From Acidocella sp. (lineage in GTDB: Bacteria; Pseudomonadota; Alphaproteobacteria; Acetobacterales; Acetobacteraceae), in assembly GCA_026224875.1 (NCBI GenBank), contig JAMFRU010000066.1, positions 1-64,000 on the forward strand: 64,000 nt of DNA, read 5' to 3'. Made by a program: the position numbers and the translations under genes. Numbering within the stretch: the stretch's first letter is position 1; the number at the start of each line of letters is the position of its first letter. The notes beneath the pieces are model-generated. The model did not search any database. It was not told where the DNA came from and worked only from the letters and a program-made list of their open reading frames with translations. Below are positions 46,183 to 56,054 of the stretch, piece after piece.

Positions 46183-46620
46183 TTAAGATTTCGGCGGCGG
46201 CACGGCGTTGAGATAGCCGATGAGATCGCTCGAACTCGAAAAGGTGAAGGCGCAGGGTAGAATGCTGTTTTTCTTCACCGGGTAGCGCGCGGCCTTGATC
46301 AGCAGATGCGGCCCATCGGGCGACAGGGTCACGCTCTGCCCCGCCGGTATCACCAGGCTCTGCAGCGGGTTGCCGCTCGCATCCACCAGCGTGGTGCTGG
46401 CGGCGATGGTGCAGTTCGCCTTGGTCAGCGTGTCGGGCGCATCGCCGGTATTATGGATCTGCACGAACCCCTGCGTGTCCTCGTCATCCTTGATGGTGAT
46501 CCATGTCGAGCCATGGTCGAGCGTGAGTATGGCGTCGGCATAGGCCGGACGCGCGGCCGTGAGGGCCGGCAGGCCAGGCAGGAGGAAGGCGAGGGCAAAA
46601 ACGAGCGGGCGGAGCTTCAT
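46183..46620 (-). CDS. PCuAC-like periplasmic protein lacking copper ligands
   Basis: The 145-residue protein has a Sec signal (LVFALAFLLPGLPALTAARPAYA) and then a cupredoxin-like PCu(A)C pattern: GFVQIHNTGDAPDTLTKANC, then QSLVIPAGQSVTLSPDGPHL and a C-terminal LPCAFTF strand. PCu(A)C chaperones deliver Cu(I) to cytochrome oxidase through His and Met residues (H-M...M...H-x-M). Here the final motif is GPHLLI rather than HLM, and the earlier Met/His positions are missing, so copper binding is doubtful. Two Cys (KANC, LPC) may form a disulfide instead. The stop lies 3 bp after the palindrome. Confidence 0.7.
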   Translation of the reverse strand: MKLRPLVFALAFLLPGLPALTAARPAYADAILTLDHGSTWITIKDDEDTQGFVQIHNTGDAPDTLTKANCTIAASTTLVDASGNPLQSLVIPAGQSVTLSPDGPHLLIKAARYPVKKNSILPCAFTFSSSSDLIGYLNAVPPPKS

Positions 46621-47276
46621 GCAAGACTTTCATATTTCTCGAGTTGCCAGGAGGCGGGCTCATTTGCCGCCAATCCGTACCAGTTGGCAACCAGCGGATG
46701 CGCGCGCACGGCCTCGCAATAGGTTTTTGCGCCGGCGGAGAGCGGCGGGGCGTAGGTAAGCAGGCGCGCCGCGATGGGAGCGAACATGGCATCGGCGGCG
46801 TTGAACACCTCGCCAAACAAATAGGGTCCACCCTGGCCGAACACGGCGCGGGTCTCGGCCCAGATCATCTCTATGCGCGCGATATCGGCCAGGCTGTCCG
46901 GGGTCTGCCCCAGCCCGGCGTAATCGTCGCGGCCGAGGTTCATGGGCATGGCGATCCTTAAGGCCCGGAAGCCGGCATGCATCTCGGAGGCGATGGCACG
47001 GGCATGGGCACGGGCAATGCGGTCCTGGGGCCACAGCACCGGGTTATGCTCGGCGCAATACTCGGCAATGGCGAGGCTCTCCCAGATTTTCGCGCCCTTA
47101 TGGTCCAGAAACGGCACCAGCCCACTGGGGGAAACGGCCTTCACGGAGGGCGAATTGCCGCCGGCGAGGGGCACGAAAATCTCCTCCACCGGCAGGCCGG
47201 CGAGGCGCACCATCAACCAGCCGCGCAGCGACCAGGAAGAGTAACGCGCCGTGCCGAGATAGAGTTTTGCACCCAT
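46617..47276 (-). CDS. Glutathione S-transferase family protein
   Basis: The 219-residue protein has a thioredoxin-like N-terminal domain (LYLGTARYSSWSLRGWLMVR, where Ser-Ser-Trp-Ser carries the probable catalytic Ser). It continues with PSGLVPFLDHKGAKIWESLA, which holds the cis-Pro and the Glu-Ser glutathione site, and an all-helical C-terminal domain. This resembles the zeta-like/YfcF group. The substrate is unknown. The gene overlaps the PCuAC-like start by 4 bp. Confidence 0.9.
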   Translation of the reverse strand: MGAKLYLGTARYSSWSLRGWLMVRLAGLPVEEIFVPLAGGNSPSVKAVSPSGLVPFLDHKGAKIWESLAIAEYCAEHNPVLWPQDRIARAHARAIASEMHAGFRALRIAMPMNLGRDDYAGLGQTPDSLADIARIEMIWAETRAVFGQGGPYLFGEVFNAADAMFAPIAARLLTYAPPLSAGAKTYCEAVRAHPLVANWYGLAANEPASWQLEKYESLA

Positions 47277-47351
47277 GAGGACCTCCTTTTAGCAGCACCC
47301 GACTAGCACGGCCCGGCGGTTGCGCCAAAATTTGAGGCGGCGCGGGGCGGC

Positions 47352-48224
47352 ATGCTAACGGGGCACATGGTCACCCCCGCAAGCTGGGCCGGGCTGCCGC
47401 TCACCCGGCCCCTGGTCATGGGTATACTCAACGTCACACCGGATTCATTCTCCGATGGCGGGCTGCACGCTTCGGCCGGAGCCGCCATCGCGGCCGGGCG
47501 GCAGATGCTGGCTGATGGCGCGGATATTCTGGACATTGGCGGGGAGAGCACCCGCCCCGGCGCAGTACCTGTGACGCCCGGAGACGAACAGGCGCGCATC
47601 CTGCCCGTCATCCGAGCCTTGAGCGGCGCCGTGGTCTCGGTGGACACGCGCAACGCCGCCACCATGGCCGCAGCCCTGGATGCCGGGGCAAAAATCATCA
47701 ACGATGTCTCGGCTTTGACGCATGACCCGGCGGCGCTGGCCCTGGTTGCGGCACGGGCCTGCCCGGTGGTGCTGATGCATATGCGGGGTGAGCCGGAGAC
47801 GATGAACCGCCTCGCCGTTTATGATGATGTGGCGGCGGAAGTGCTGGCCGAGCTGCTGGCCGCCAGGGACCGCGCTTTGGCAGCCGGGGTAAAGGCCGAA
47901 AACATCGCGCTGGACCCCGGTTTCGGTTTTGCCAAGCGCGGCGGGCAAAATGTCACCCTCCTGCACGCCACCGGCCGGTTTGCCGCCCTGGGCCACCCGC
48001 TGCTCATTGGCCTGTCGCGCAAAAGATTCCTCGGGGATATCTCCGGCACGGCGGACCCGGCGCAACGCGACGCGGAATCCCTGGCGGCGGGACTGTTTGC
48101 CGTGGGGCTTGGCGCGCATATACTACGGGTCCATGACGTCGCCGGCACAGCGCGGGCATTACGCGTATGGCAAGTTTTGAATGCGCGGGACGCGCAGAAG
48201 CAGTTAGTGAGAGATGATGAGTAA
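47352..48224 (+). CDS. folP: Dihydropteroate synthase
   Basis: The 290-residue TIM barrel has [20 protein letters not shown], then [14 protein letters not shown] and the C-terminal [13 protein letters not shown] block. These are the pterin-PP and p-aminobenzoate binding motifs of DHPS, the sulfonamide target in folate synthesis. The gene overlaps glmM by 11 bp; the folP-glmM pair is common in bacteria. No acquired-resistance insertions are visible. Confidence 0.96.
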   Translation: MLTGHMVTPASWAGLPLTRPLVMGILNVTPDSFSDGGLHASAGAAIAAGRQMLADGADILDIGGESTRPGAVPVTPGDEQARILPVIRALSGAVVSVDTRNAATMAAALDAGAKIINDVSALTHDPAALALVAARACPVVLMHMRGEPETMNRLAVYDDVAAEVLAELLAARDRALAAGVKAENIALDPGFGFAKRGGQNVTLLHATGRFAALGHPLLIGLSRKRFLGDISGTADPAQRDAESLAAGLFAVGLGAHILRVHDVAGTARALRVWQVLNARDAQKQLVRDDE

Positions 48225-49587
48225 CACGGAAAAACGCCGCCTGTTCGGCACGGATGGCATTCGCGGCACGGCCAACACCGCGCCGATGACGCCGGAAATG
48301 GCGCTCAAACTCGGCCAGGCGGCGGGGCTGATGTTTACCCGCGGCAGCCACCGACATCGCGTCATCATCGGCAAGGACACGCGGCTTTCCGGCTACATGC
48401 TGGAGCCCGCACTCACCGCCGGCTTCATCTCGGCCGGCATGAACGTCACCCTCGCCGGGCCGCTGCCCACCCCCGCGATTGCCATGCTCACCCGCTCCCT
48501 GCGGCTCGACCTCGGGGTGGTCATCTCAGCCTCGCACAACCCCTACGAGGATAACGGGATCAAGCTGTTCGGGCCCGATGGCGCCAAGCTCTCGGATGAA
48601 ACCGAGGAAGAGATCGAGGCGCTGATGGGCCAGGACCTCTCAAGCCGGCTGGCCGGGCCTGAGCATCTCGGCCGCGCCTCGCGCCTGGTCGATGCCGCCG
48701 GGCGCTATGTCGAAGCCGCCAAATTCTCCCTCCCGCGCGGGTTGCGGTTAGATGGCCTGCGCATCGTGCTCGATTGCGCGCATGGCGCCGCCTATAAGGT
48801 CGCCCCGGCCGCTCTGTTCGAACTTGGCGCCGAGGTCATTCAGCTTGGCGTGGCCCCCGACGGGTTCAACATCAACCGCGAGGCCGGTTCCACCGCCCCC
48901 AAAAAACTCTGCGAGGCGGTGCTGGAACATGGCGCGGATATCGGCATCGCGCTCGATGGCGATGCCGACCGCGTGATCCTGGCCGATGAGCGCGGCGAGA
49001 TCATTGATGGCGACCAGATTCTCGCACTTATCGCCCGCGATATGACGGAGGCGGGCAGCCTGCGCGGCGGCGCCATCGTCGCCACGGTAATGTCCAACCT
49101 CGGGCTGGAGCGGTTTTTGGGCACGCTCGGTGTGGCACTCATCCGCACCAAGGTGGGGGACCGCTACGTGGCGGAGGTGATGCGCGAGAAGGGCATCAAC
49201 CTTGGCGGCGAGCAGTCGGGCCATGTCATCCTCTCCGATTACGCCACCACCGGCGATGGTCTGGTGGCGGCTTTGCAGGTGCTTTCCGTTCTGGTGCGCT
49301 CGGGCAAACGCGCCTCGGAAGCCTGCCGCGTGTTTGCCCCGCTGCCGCAGCTTTTGCGCAATGTGCGCTATGCCGGGGCCTCGCCGCTGGCTCTGCCGCA
49401 TATTGCAGCCGCCATCGAGGCCGCAACCGCCCGGCTCGGCGCTTTGGGCCGCGTCCTCATCCGCCCGTCGGGCACCGAGCCTCTTATTCGGGTGATGGCC
49501 GAAGGCGAGGACGCCACGCTGATCCACGAAATCGTTGATGGGCTGTGCCAGAAGATTGCGTTGGCGACGGCAGAAGCTGCTGAATGA
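48214..49587 (+). CDS. glmM: Phosphoglucosamine mutase
   Basis: The 457-residue protein has [16 protein letters not shown] at the start, the phosphoserine loop [17 protein letters not shown] with the phosphorylated Ser at 107 (106 if the second Met is used), the metal loop LDGDADRVI and the sugar loop GGEQSGHVI. The phosphate-binding [14 protein letters not shown] is near the end. It converts glucosamine-6-P to glucosamine-1-P for peptidoglycan and LPS. It overlaps both folP and thiD. Confidence 0.97.
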   Translation: MMSNTEKRRLFGTDGIRGTANTAPMTPEMALKLGQAAGLMFTRGSHRHRVIIGKDTRLSGYMLEPALTAGFISAGMNVTLAGPLPTPAIAMLTRSLRLDLGVVISASHNPYEDNGIKLFGPDGAKLSDETEEEIEALMGQDLSSRLAGPEHLGRASRLVDAAGRYVEAAKFSLPRGLRLDGLRIVLDCAHGAAYKVAPAALFELGAEVIQLGVAPDGFNINREAGSTAPKKLCEAVLEHGADIGIALDGDADRVILADERGEIIDGDQILALIARDMTEAGSLRGGAIVATVMSNLGLERFLGTLGVALIRTKVGDRYVAEVMREKGINLGGEQSGHVILSDYATTGDGLVAALQVLSVLVRSGKRASEACRVFAPLPQLLRNVRYAGASPLALPHIAAAIEAATARLGALGRVLIRPSGTEPLIRVMAEGEDATLIHEIVDGLCQKIALATAEAAE

Positions 49588-50360
49588 AGCGCGTATTGAC
49601 GATTGCCGGGTCGGATTCCGGCGGCGGTGCAGGCATCGAGGCGGATATTAAAACCATTACCGCACTCGGCGCCTTTGGCTGCACCGCGATCACGGCCGTG
49701 ACCGCGCAGAACACGCTCGGCGTTGCCGGCGTACACCCGCTGCCGGCCGAATTCGTGGCTCTGGCGATAAAAACCGTGCTCGATGACATCGGCGCCGATG
49801 CGGTAAAACTCGGCATGCTGGCCAATGAGGCGATCATCCGTGCCGTCGCCGGTGCTTTGCCCACCAACATCACCTTGGTGCTGGACCCGGTGATGGTCGC
49901 CACTTCCGGCGCCGTGCTACTGGAGGAAGGGGCGGTTGAAGCCATGCGCCAGCTGCTATTGCCGCGTGCCACACTGGTCACCCCCAATTTGCCGGAGGCG
50001 CAAAAACTCACCGGAATGCCCGTGGGTACGGAGGCTGAACGCATCGCCGCCGGCCGGGCACTGCTCGCCATGGGGGCGCAGGCCGTACTCATTAAAGGCG
50101 GGCATGGCGGGGAAGACATTCTAACCGACTACCTCATCACCGCAGATACGCTGGAGGCGATCTCCCTGCCCCGGATCGAGACCCGCAACACCCATGGCAC
50201 CGGCTGCACAATGGCCTCGGCCATTGCCACCGGCCTGGCCCAAGGCATGACCATGCTCGATGCCGTGCACCGCGCCCGCAACTATCTGCAGGAGGCCATC
50301 CGCACCGCGCCCGGTTTTGGCGCAGGGCATGGGCCGGTTAATCATCTGGTGCGCGCTTAG
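49584..50360 (+). CDS. thiD: HMP / HMP-phosphate kinase
   Basis: The 258-residue ribokinase-fold protein has [40 protein letters not shown] and the C-terminal catalytic motif [18 protein letters not shown], where Gly-Thr-Gly-Cys holds the anion hole and Cys nucleophile. ThiD phosphorylates HMP and HMP-P for thiamin synthesis and would take up the HMP made by the tenA locus. The start overlaps glmM (ATGA). This gives the window a second thiamin link. Confidence 0.96.
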   Translation: MKRVLTIAGSDSGGGAGIEADIKTITALGAFGCTAITAVTAQNTLGVAGVHPLPAEFVALAIKTVLDDIGADAVKLGMLANEAIIRAVAGALPTNITLVLDPVMVATSGAVLLEEGAVEAMRQLLLPRATLVTPNLPEAQKLTGMPVGTEAERIAAGRALLAMGAQAVLIKGGHGGEDILTDYLITADTLEAISLPRIETRNTHGTGCTMASAIATGLAQGMTMLDAVHRARNYLQEAIRTAPGFGAGHGPVNHLVRA

Positions 50361-50424
50361 TTCCGCTTAGTTCAGGGCGTTAATGCTCGACAGGGCATAG
50401 CCGCGTGGTTAGCCTGAAGCGATC

Positions 50425-51114
50425 ATGTCCACGCGGGAAGTCCAGACCGTCAGCATCGACCCCACCGGCCCCATGCCGCCGCCTGACGGAAGTGGCCGGC
50501 TGATCCTCAACGAAACCAATGGCAATTTCGTCTTTTCCGCCGTCGCCGCCTTCATCTTCTCCGCGGTGGCGCTGGTCAGCCTGCTGTATTGGGTGATTTA
50601 TTTCGAGGCCGGGCATTTTACGCGACTTGCTAACCCGGTGTTTACGGCCATCATCAAATTCGGCTTTTTGCTCCTGCCCTTCCTGCCCTTTCTGTTCGGC
50701 GAACTGCTCTCCCCGCCGCGCATCACCGTTAACGATGCCGGAATTACCCTGCGCCAGCGGGGGGTGAGCAAAACCATCCCCTGGGGCGATGTGGTGGAGA
50801 TCAATCTACAGGAGCGCGTCATCCGCGACCGCTACGGCGGGGTCACCAGCCGCACCTATTGCCGCGTCATCGGCGCGCGTGGCGCACGGCTGATCCTGGA
50901 CCCAATTTTCGGCGTGAGCCCAGCCGCCCTCGCCGCTTATTTGCAAACGCGCGGGCAGGCACAAACCAGCGGCAGCATTCCTGTTACCCAAACGCCAAGC
51001 CCAGTCATGCCACAGCATGTCCGCGTGCAGCTTACCATGCTGGGAATTCTCGCTGCCTTTGCCGTGGCAATCGTGCTCGCAGCCTATGGTATAATGCGCC
51101 ACAGCCCGGCTTAG
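50425..51114 (+). CDS. Membrane protein with PH-like middle (unknown)
   Basis: The 229-residue protein has two N-terminal membrane helices (FSAVAAFIFSAVALVSLLYW; AIIKFGFLLLPFLPFLFGEL), then a soluble beta-rich stretch (ITVNDAGITLRQRGVSKTIP, then WGDVVEINLQE) that looks like a bacterial PH domain, and one C-terminal helix (MLGILAAFAVAIVLAAYGIM). Function unknown. It lies after thiD and before a convergent terminator-like hairpin. Confidence 0.75.
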   Translation: MSTREVQTVSIDPTGPMPPPDGSGRLILNETNGNFVFSAVAAFIFSAVALVSLLYWVIYFEAGHFTRLANPVFTAIIKFGFLLLPFLPFLFGELLSPPRITVNDAGITLRQRGVSKTIPWGDVVEINLQERVIRDRYGGVTSRTYCRVIGARGARLILDPIFGVSPAALAAYLQTRGQAQTSGSIPVTQTPSPVMPQHVRVQLTMLGILAAFAVAIVLAAYGIMRHSPA

Positions 51115-51122
51115 TAGGAGGT

Positions 51123-51167
51123 GCGTTTATCCTGGTATAAGGGTAGTTTTTATACCAGGATAAACGC
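51123..51167. terminator. Perfect 17-bp palindrome between convergent genes
   Basis: GCGTTTATCCTGGTATA (51123-51139) and TATACCAGGATAAACGC (51151-51167) are perfect reverse complements with an 11-nt loop. It sits between the membrane protein gene (+) and argJ (-), so it probably ends both transcripts. It has no T-run after the stem on either strand, so it may instead be a repeat or a binding site. Confidence 0.55.
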
Positions 51168-51183
51168 GCCTCGGAAACAGAAC

Positions 51184-52410
51184 TTAGCTGCGGTAGGAAC
51201 CGTTGATGTCGATGTAGCCGTGCGTCAGGTCGCAGGTCCACACGGTGGCGCGGCCTTGGCCCAGCCCGATATCGACCATGATTTCGATTTCGCGGCCTTG
51301 CATGTGTTTTACCACCGGCGCTTCGTTGTAGCCGGGGACCACGCCGCCGGCTTGGGCCATCCATATGCCGCCTACGGCCACACCCAGGCGGTCGCGGTCG
51401 GCGGGTTCGCCGGCTTTGCCTACGGCCATGACGATACGGCCCCAGTTGGCGTCTTCGCCGGCGATGGCGGTTTTTACCAAGGGCGAGTTGGCGATGGAGA
51501 GGGCGATGCGTTTGGCTGAGCCGTTGTTTACCGCACCTTCGACCTTGATTGTCACCAGTTTTTGCGCGCCTTCGCCGTCGCGTACCACCAGCAGTGCCAG
51601 ATCGTGCAGGACCTCGTGCAGCGCGCGGCGGAAATCGGCGAGGTAGGCGGGGTCTTCGGTTGGCGCATTGCCCGCCTGGCCGGTTGCGAACAGCAGCACC
51701 GTGTCGGAGGTCGAGGTGTCGCTATCTATGGTGATGCAGTTGAAGGTGGACTCCACGTTTTTGGCCAGCATCGCCTGCAAAGCTGTGGCGGGGATCGCGG
51801 CGTCCGTGAAGACAAAGCACAGCATGGTCGCCATGTCCGGCGCGATCATGCCGCTGCCTTTGGCGATGCCGTTGATCGTGACCTCCACGCTCCCGATTTT
51901 CGCGGTGCGGGTAGCACCTTTGGGGAAGGTATCGGTTGTCATGATGGCGCTGGCGGCTTGCGCGAAACGATCCGCCTCCAGCCTGCCGTGCAGGTCGTCC
52001 ATTACCGCGACGATTTTATGTGCCGGCAGCGGCTCGCCGATTACACCGGTTGAGGCCAGAAAAATCTGGTCCGCCGTGGTGCCTAATGTTTTTGCCGCTG
52101 AATCTGCCGTGGTTTCCACCGCGCGCATGCCTGCGGCACCATTGAACACATTGGCATTGCCGGCATTTACCACCAGGCCGCGCGCGGTACCGCCTTGTAG
52201 CACTTCGCGGCAATAGGTGACGGGCGCGCCCGGGCAGAGGTTTTTGGTGAATACACCGGCCACCGTCGTGCCTTCGGCCAGTTCGGCCAGCAGTACGTCG
52301 GTACGTCCCTTGTAGCGTATCCCCGCCTCCGCCGTGGCCAGCCTCACCCCGGCCAGAGGCGGTAGGTTGGGGAGGGGCAGCGCCAGCGGCGATACGGGGA
52401 TTTGGGCCAT
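51184..52410 (-). CDS. argJ: Bifunctional ornithine acetyltransferase / N-acetylglutamate synthase
   Basis: This 408-residue protein from ATG 52410 (the frame is open 20 codons further) has the self-cleavage site in [20 protein letters not shown]: the Thr of MATML becomes the N-terminal nucleophile of the beta chain. [12 protein letters not shown] and [10 protein letters not shown] are further family motifs. ArgJ recycles the acetyl group in arginine synthesis, transferring it from N-acetylornithine to glutamate. Confidence 0.95.
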   Translation of the reverse strand: MAQIPVSPLALPLPNLPPLAGVRLATAEAGIRYKGRTDVLLAELAEGTTVAGVFTKNLCPGAPVTYCREVLQGGTARGLVVNAGNANVFNGAAGMRAVETTADSAAKTLGTTADQIFLASTGVIGEPLPAHKIVAVMDDLHGRLEADRFAQAASAIMTTDTFPKGATRTAKIGSVEVTINGIAKGSGMIAPDMATMLCFVFTDAAIPATALQAMLAKNVESTFNCITIDSDTSTSDTVLLFATGQAGNAPTEDPAYLADFRRALHEVLHDLALLVVRDGEGAQKLVTIKVEGAVNNGSAKRIALSIANSPLVKTAIAGEDANWGRIVMAVGKAGEPADRDRLGVAVGGIWMAQAGGVVPGYNEAPVVKHMQGREIEIMVDIGLGQGRATVWTCDLTHGYIDINGSYRS

Positions 52411-52414
52411 GTTA

Positions 52415-53317
52415 TTACGGCGCGGCGGGTGCCGCAGGTGCCGCGGCCGGGGCGGCGATGGGCGTGCCATCCGGGTTGAACAGCTGGATCTTCACATCGC
52501 CACGCACGGTATCAAGCGTTGACTGCACCGCGGCATCGCCGAGCTGCTGCTTAATTTGAGCCTGCACGTCCGCGAGCTTGGGTGTGGGCGCGGTGCGCTT
52601 GCCCTCGCACAGGATGACATGCCAGCCGAACTGCGTCTGCACAGGTGTCTTGGTATATTCACCGGGCTTCAGCGCGAACACGGCATTGGCGAAGGCCGGG
52701 ACCATCTCGGTCTGGTTGAACCAGCCCAATTCGCCGCCATTCTTGGCACCCGGGTCGATGCTGTCTTTCTGCGCCAGCGTCGCGAAATCCGCGCCCTGGT
52801 TCAGCTGGGTGATGATATCCTTGGCCTGCTGCTCGGTCTGCACCAGAATTTGCTTGGCCTGGACCTGTTCCGGGCCGGGCTTGTTCGCGTATTGCTTGTT
52901 ATACTGGGCCTGCACCGTGGCATCGCTCACCTGGCCGAGCACCTGGCGCTGCACATAGGCGTTTTCCAGCTTGATATTGGCCGCATCCTGCATCTGCTGC
53001 GCGATCGTGGGGTCCTTCTGCAGCCCCTCTTTGAGAGCGGCCACGAGTACGGCCTTGCGGTCGACTTCCTGGCTCAGCAGCATCTGATAGAGCTGGTCGG
53101 GCGGCAGCTGCTGCGCCTGGGCGGGGGCGGACTGGAGGTCCGTCTGCAGATCGCTCATGTGGATTTTATAGGGGCCCACGACGGCTACTACCGGGTTGCT
53201 ATCTTTGGGTGCGGCGGCAGGTGCCGCGCTTGGGGCCGCGCTTGGCGAAGATTGCGCGAAAGCGGCGGGGGCGGCGAGCACGGCGGCGATAGCAAGGGCG
53301 GAGAGCGACAAACGCAT
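52415..53317 (-). CDS. PpiC-type peptidyl-prolyl isomerase (periplasmic)
   Basis: This 300-residue protein from ATG 53317 has AAGGAAGG upstream. The signal peptide is [20 protein letters not shown], followed by an Ala/Pro/Ser linker, a SurA-like helical domain, and a parvulin domain ([20 protein letters not shown], then [20 protein letters not shown] and [20 protein letters not shown]). It ends in an Ala-Pro tail. It would fold or escort outer-membrane proteins. The gene lies 4 bp upstream of the argJ start and is probably co-transcribed. Confidence 0.9.
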   Translation of the reverse strand: MRLSLSALAIAAVLAAPAAFAQSSPSAAPSAAPAAAPKDSNPVVAVVGPYKIHMSDLQTDLQSAPAQAQQLPPDQLYQMLLSQEVDRKAVLVAALKEGLQKDPTIAQQMQDAANIKLENAYVQRQVLGQVSDATVQAQYNKQYANKPGPEQVQAKQILVQTEQQAKDIITQLNQGADFATLAQKDSIDPGAKNGGELGWFNQTEMVPAFANAVFALKPGEYTKTPVQTQFGWHVILCEGKRTAPTPKLADVQAQIKQQLGDAAVQSTLDTVRGDVKIQLFNPDGTPIAAPAAAPAAPAAP

Positions 53318-53416
53318 GGAGCGGGACCTTCCTTCAAGAATTTGCGCTCCTATGCGGCAAACCGGCAACACGGGCAATACTGGCGGCGACCCAGGGATAG
53401 AGTGTATGCGCGCGGC

Positions 53417-54280
53417 ATGATCATCCGCCCGCGCCCCTCCGGCCTTGTTTTGCTCTACGCCATGCGCGGCTCCGTGCTGCCGATTATAGCGCCCAGGCTG
53501 GCTGTGGTGTTCGCCATCGCGGTGGCGGTGGTGCTGCTGCACCATCATGAGCCGCAATATTTTGTTGCCGTAAACCCGGCCCCGTTCACGCTGCTGGGGC
53601 TCGGCCTGTCGATCTTCATCGGGTTCCGCAATAACGCCTGTTACGACCGCTGGTGGGAGGGCCGCCGCCAATGGGGGGCGCTGATCGCGGAAAGCCGGAG
53701 CCTGCTGCGCAACCTCGTGACCTTGCTGCCGGAGGACGAGGCTTTATGCCGCCGCGCGGCGGGGCGTGTGCCTGCCTTCGCCGGCGCCCTGCGCGACCAA
53801 TTGCGTGGCGAGCCCGGCCCCACCCGCCGCAACCGGGCCGGCGCCATATTGCAGGACCAGGCCCAGGAGCTGGCCACTTTACGCCGCAAGGGCGATGTCT
53901 CGGACATTATTTTTACCATGTTTGCGGCCCGGCTGGATGCCATGACCAATGTGCAGACCGCCTGCGAGCGGCTGCGCACCACGCCGATGCCGTTTGCCTA
54001 TGCGCTGATGCTGCACCGGAGTGTCTGGCTGTTTTGCATCCTGCTGCCCTTCGGCATCGTCGATACGCTTGGGCTGGCGACCCCTTTGCTCACTTTGGTG
54101 CTGGCCTATGCTTTCCTCGGGCTGGATGCTTTGGGTGAGGAGCTGGAAGAACCTTTCGTTACATCGCTGAACGGCCTGCCGCTCGATGCTCTGGTCCGGG
54201 TGATCGAAATCGCCACCGCCGAGGCGCTGGGCGACACGCCGCCTGCCCCGCTGGGGCCGGTGGATTACGTGCTGCTTTAG
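53417..54280 (+). CDS. Bestrophin/YneE-type membrane channel protein
   Basis: The 287-residue protein has four or so membrane segments (LPIIAPRLAVVFAIAVAVVL; FTLLGLGLSIFIGFRNNACY) and the family-typical GFRNNACYDRWWEGRRQWGA. The C-terminal half has LEEPFVTSLNGLPLDAL. Bacterial bestrophins are anion- or cation-selective pentamers. I used ATG 53417; a GTG at 53402 is an alternative. The gene overlaps the DUF1295 stop on the other strand by 4 bp. Confidence 0.85.
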   Translation: MIIRPRPSGLVLLYAMRGSVLPIIAPRLAVVFAIAVAVVLLHHHEPQYFVAVNPAPFTLLGLGLSIFIGFRNNACYDRWWEGRRQWGALIAESRSLLRNLVTLLPEDEALCRRAAGRVPAFAGALRDQLRGEPGPTRRNRAGAILQDQAQELATLRRKGDVSDIIFTMFAARLDAMTNVQTACERLRTTPMPFAYALMLHRSVWLFCILLPFGIVDTLGLATPLLTLVLAYAFLGLDALGEELEEPFVTSLNGLPLDALVRVIEIATAEALGDTPPAPLGPVDYVLL

Positions 54281-55047
54281 AAGCGCGGTAGAATGGCGCC
54301 CGTGCGGGACTGGTATTGCCGATACGCCTCGCCCCGGCTCTCAAGCATGGCCGCTTCCAGCGGTGGCACACCGGAGGCGTAGCGCAGGGTTAGATACATC
54401 AACACCGGGGCCAGGAGGCTGAGCAGGCTCCATGGATTATGCGTGGTCAGCCCCAATAGCGGGTAGGCGCACCAATACAGAAACTCGAACAGATAATTCG
54501 GGTGGCGCGAATAATGCCACAGCCCGGTCTCGCAGATTTTGCCTTTGTTCGCCGGGCCGGCGCGGAATTGCCGCATCTGCCGGTCGGACAGCGCCTCGCC
54601 GGCGATGCAGCCCAATGCGAGGGCGATCCCCAATGCGTCCCAGATGCGGAACACCGGGTCTGGCTGGTGCGCGGCGTAGAGGGCGGCGATGCCGAGCACC
54701 AGGCTGAAGGGGCCTTGGGGCAGCAGAATGCCAAGCAGATTGCGGTGAAATTTTGGGCCCATGTCCTTGCGCATGCGGGCGTAACGCGCGTCCTCCGCGC
54801 CGGTCATCACGCGGTGGAAAATATGGCTGCCCAGCCGCACCGACCATAGCAGCAGGAGTGCTGCCACCATTACGCGCCGCCAAAGCACTGGCCCTGCCGC
54901 CAGCGCCGCCAGCGTGCAAAAAAACCCGGTGCCGAAGGTCCAGAATACGTCCACCCAGCCGGCGTTTTTGCGCCACGCCTGAAACCCCCAGGCGCCAAGC
55001 ATCACCAGCGTGACCGCCAGCCCGATGGCGAGCGCGGCTAGGAACAC
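54277..55047 (-). CDS. DUF1295 membrane protein (steroid 5-alpha-reductase-like)
   Basis: The 256-residue integral membrane protein has about six helices and the family's C-terminal motif GLWHYSRHPNYLFEFLYWCA. The HPNY stretch binds NADPH in steroid reductase and isoprenylcysteine methyltransferase relatives. It is the last gene of the sigma-factor operon and overlaps the upstream methyltransferase gene by 10 bp. Members in RpoE/ChrR clusters are thought to act on lipids, but no reaction is proven. Confidence 0.88.
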   Translation of the reverse strand: MFLAALAIGLAVTLVMLGAWGFQAWRKNAGWVDVFWTFGTGFFCTLAALAAGPVLWRRVMVAALLLLWSVRLGSHIFHRVMTGAEDARYARMRKDMGPKFHRNLLGILLPQGPFSLVLGIAALYAAHQPDPVFRIWDALGIALALGCIAGEALSDRQMRQFRAGPANKGKICETGLWHYSRHPNYLFEFLYWCAYPLLGLTTHNPWSLLSLLAPVLMYLTLRYASGVPPLEAAMLESRGEAYRQYQSRTGAILPRF

Positions 55048-56054
55048 GGCTGGAGCAGATAATGGCTGACACCCCAGGCCTTGCCATCGCCATGGCCGAA
55101 CAGCCCGGCCGTGGCCAGGAAGAACAGCCGCCAGCGCCGCTGCCAGAGCTTTGCATCCGCCCCGTAGGTCTCGTTCAATATCGGGCGGATTTCAGCCTGA
55201 TTGGCATCGTAATTTTCCAGCCAGGCCAGTGCCGTCTGCTGGTAATGCTTACCGTTCCAGCGCCAGCCACGCTCGACGCGGAACAGATCGTCAAATTCAT
55301 GGATCAGATCATGGCTGGGCATGATGCCGCCGGTGAAAAAATACCGCGCGATCCAGTCGGCTTCGTCCGTCACCTCAAACCGGTAGGGCTGGCTGGCATG
55401 GCTGAACACATGCAGGAATAGTTTTCCCCCCGGCGCCAGCCAATAGCGCACACTGGTCAGCAGACCGCGCCAATTGGCCATATGCTCGAACATTTCCACC
55501 GAAACGATGCGGTCGAATGTTTCGTCGATGTTGAAATCATTCATATCGGCGGTGAGCACGCGGATATTGCCCAACCCCAGCCGGCGCGCCTCGGCCTCGA
55601 TGAACAGGCGCTGTGGTGCTGAGTTGGAAACGGCGGTGATGACAGCACCGGGAAAACGCGCCGCCATGTATAAAGTGAGCGAACCCCAGCCGCAGCCAAG
55701 TTCCAGAATGCGCTGGCCGTCCTGCAATTGCGCGTGGGCCACGGTCTCCTGCAACGCGCGCAATTCAGCCGCGGCCAGGGTGTCGCCATCCTCGAACAGG
55801 CAGCAGGAATATTTGCGGCGCGGCCCCAGGCAATTGGTGAAAAATTCCGGTGGCAGTTCGTAATGCTGCCGGTTGGCCGCCTGGGTGTGCTCGGCTATGG
55901 CATGCAGCGCCATCTCAGCGGCAAACGCGCCGGTGTGGCCGGGCGCCAGTTGCGCATTTGTGCGCCCGACCAGGCGGGAAATGCCGAAGCGCAGCAGCGT
56001 ATCGGGCAACGGCGCACGCTCGGCGGCGCGCGAGATTTGTGTGGCGAAACTCAT
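55038..56054 (-). CDS. Cyclopropane-fatty-acid-synthase-like SAM methyltransferase (copy 1)
   Basis: The 338-residue protein from ATG 56054 (AGGAG 6 nt upstream) has a CFA-type N-terminus with YELPPEFFTNCLGPRRKYSC, then the SAM motif LELGCGWGSLTLYMAARFPG (about residues 116-135), and VSVEMFEHMANWRGLLT. The enzyme methylates double bonds of membrane lipids or related substrates. In the Rhodobacter RpoE regulon such genes are linked to singlet-oxygen defence and furan-fatty-acid formation. The gene overlaps its upstream neighbour by 4 bp. Confidence 0.9.
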   Translation of the reverse strand: MSFATQISRAAERAPLPDTLLRFGISRLVGRTNAQLAPGHTGAFAAEMALHAIAEHTQAANRQHYELPPEFFTNCLGPRRKYSCCLFEDGDTLAAAELRALQETVAHAQLQDGQRILELGCGWGSLTLYMAARFPGAVITAVSNSAPQRLFIEAEARRLGLGNIRVLTADMNDFNIDETFDRIVSVEMFEHMANWRGLLTSVRYWLAPGGKLFLHVFSHASQPYRFEVTDEADWIARYFFTGGIMPSHDLIHEFDDLFRVERGWRWNGKHYQQTALAWLENYDANQAEIRPILNETYGADAKLWQRRWRLFFLATAGLFGHGDGKAWGVSHYLLQPCS

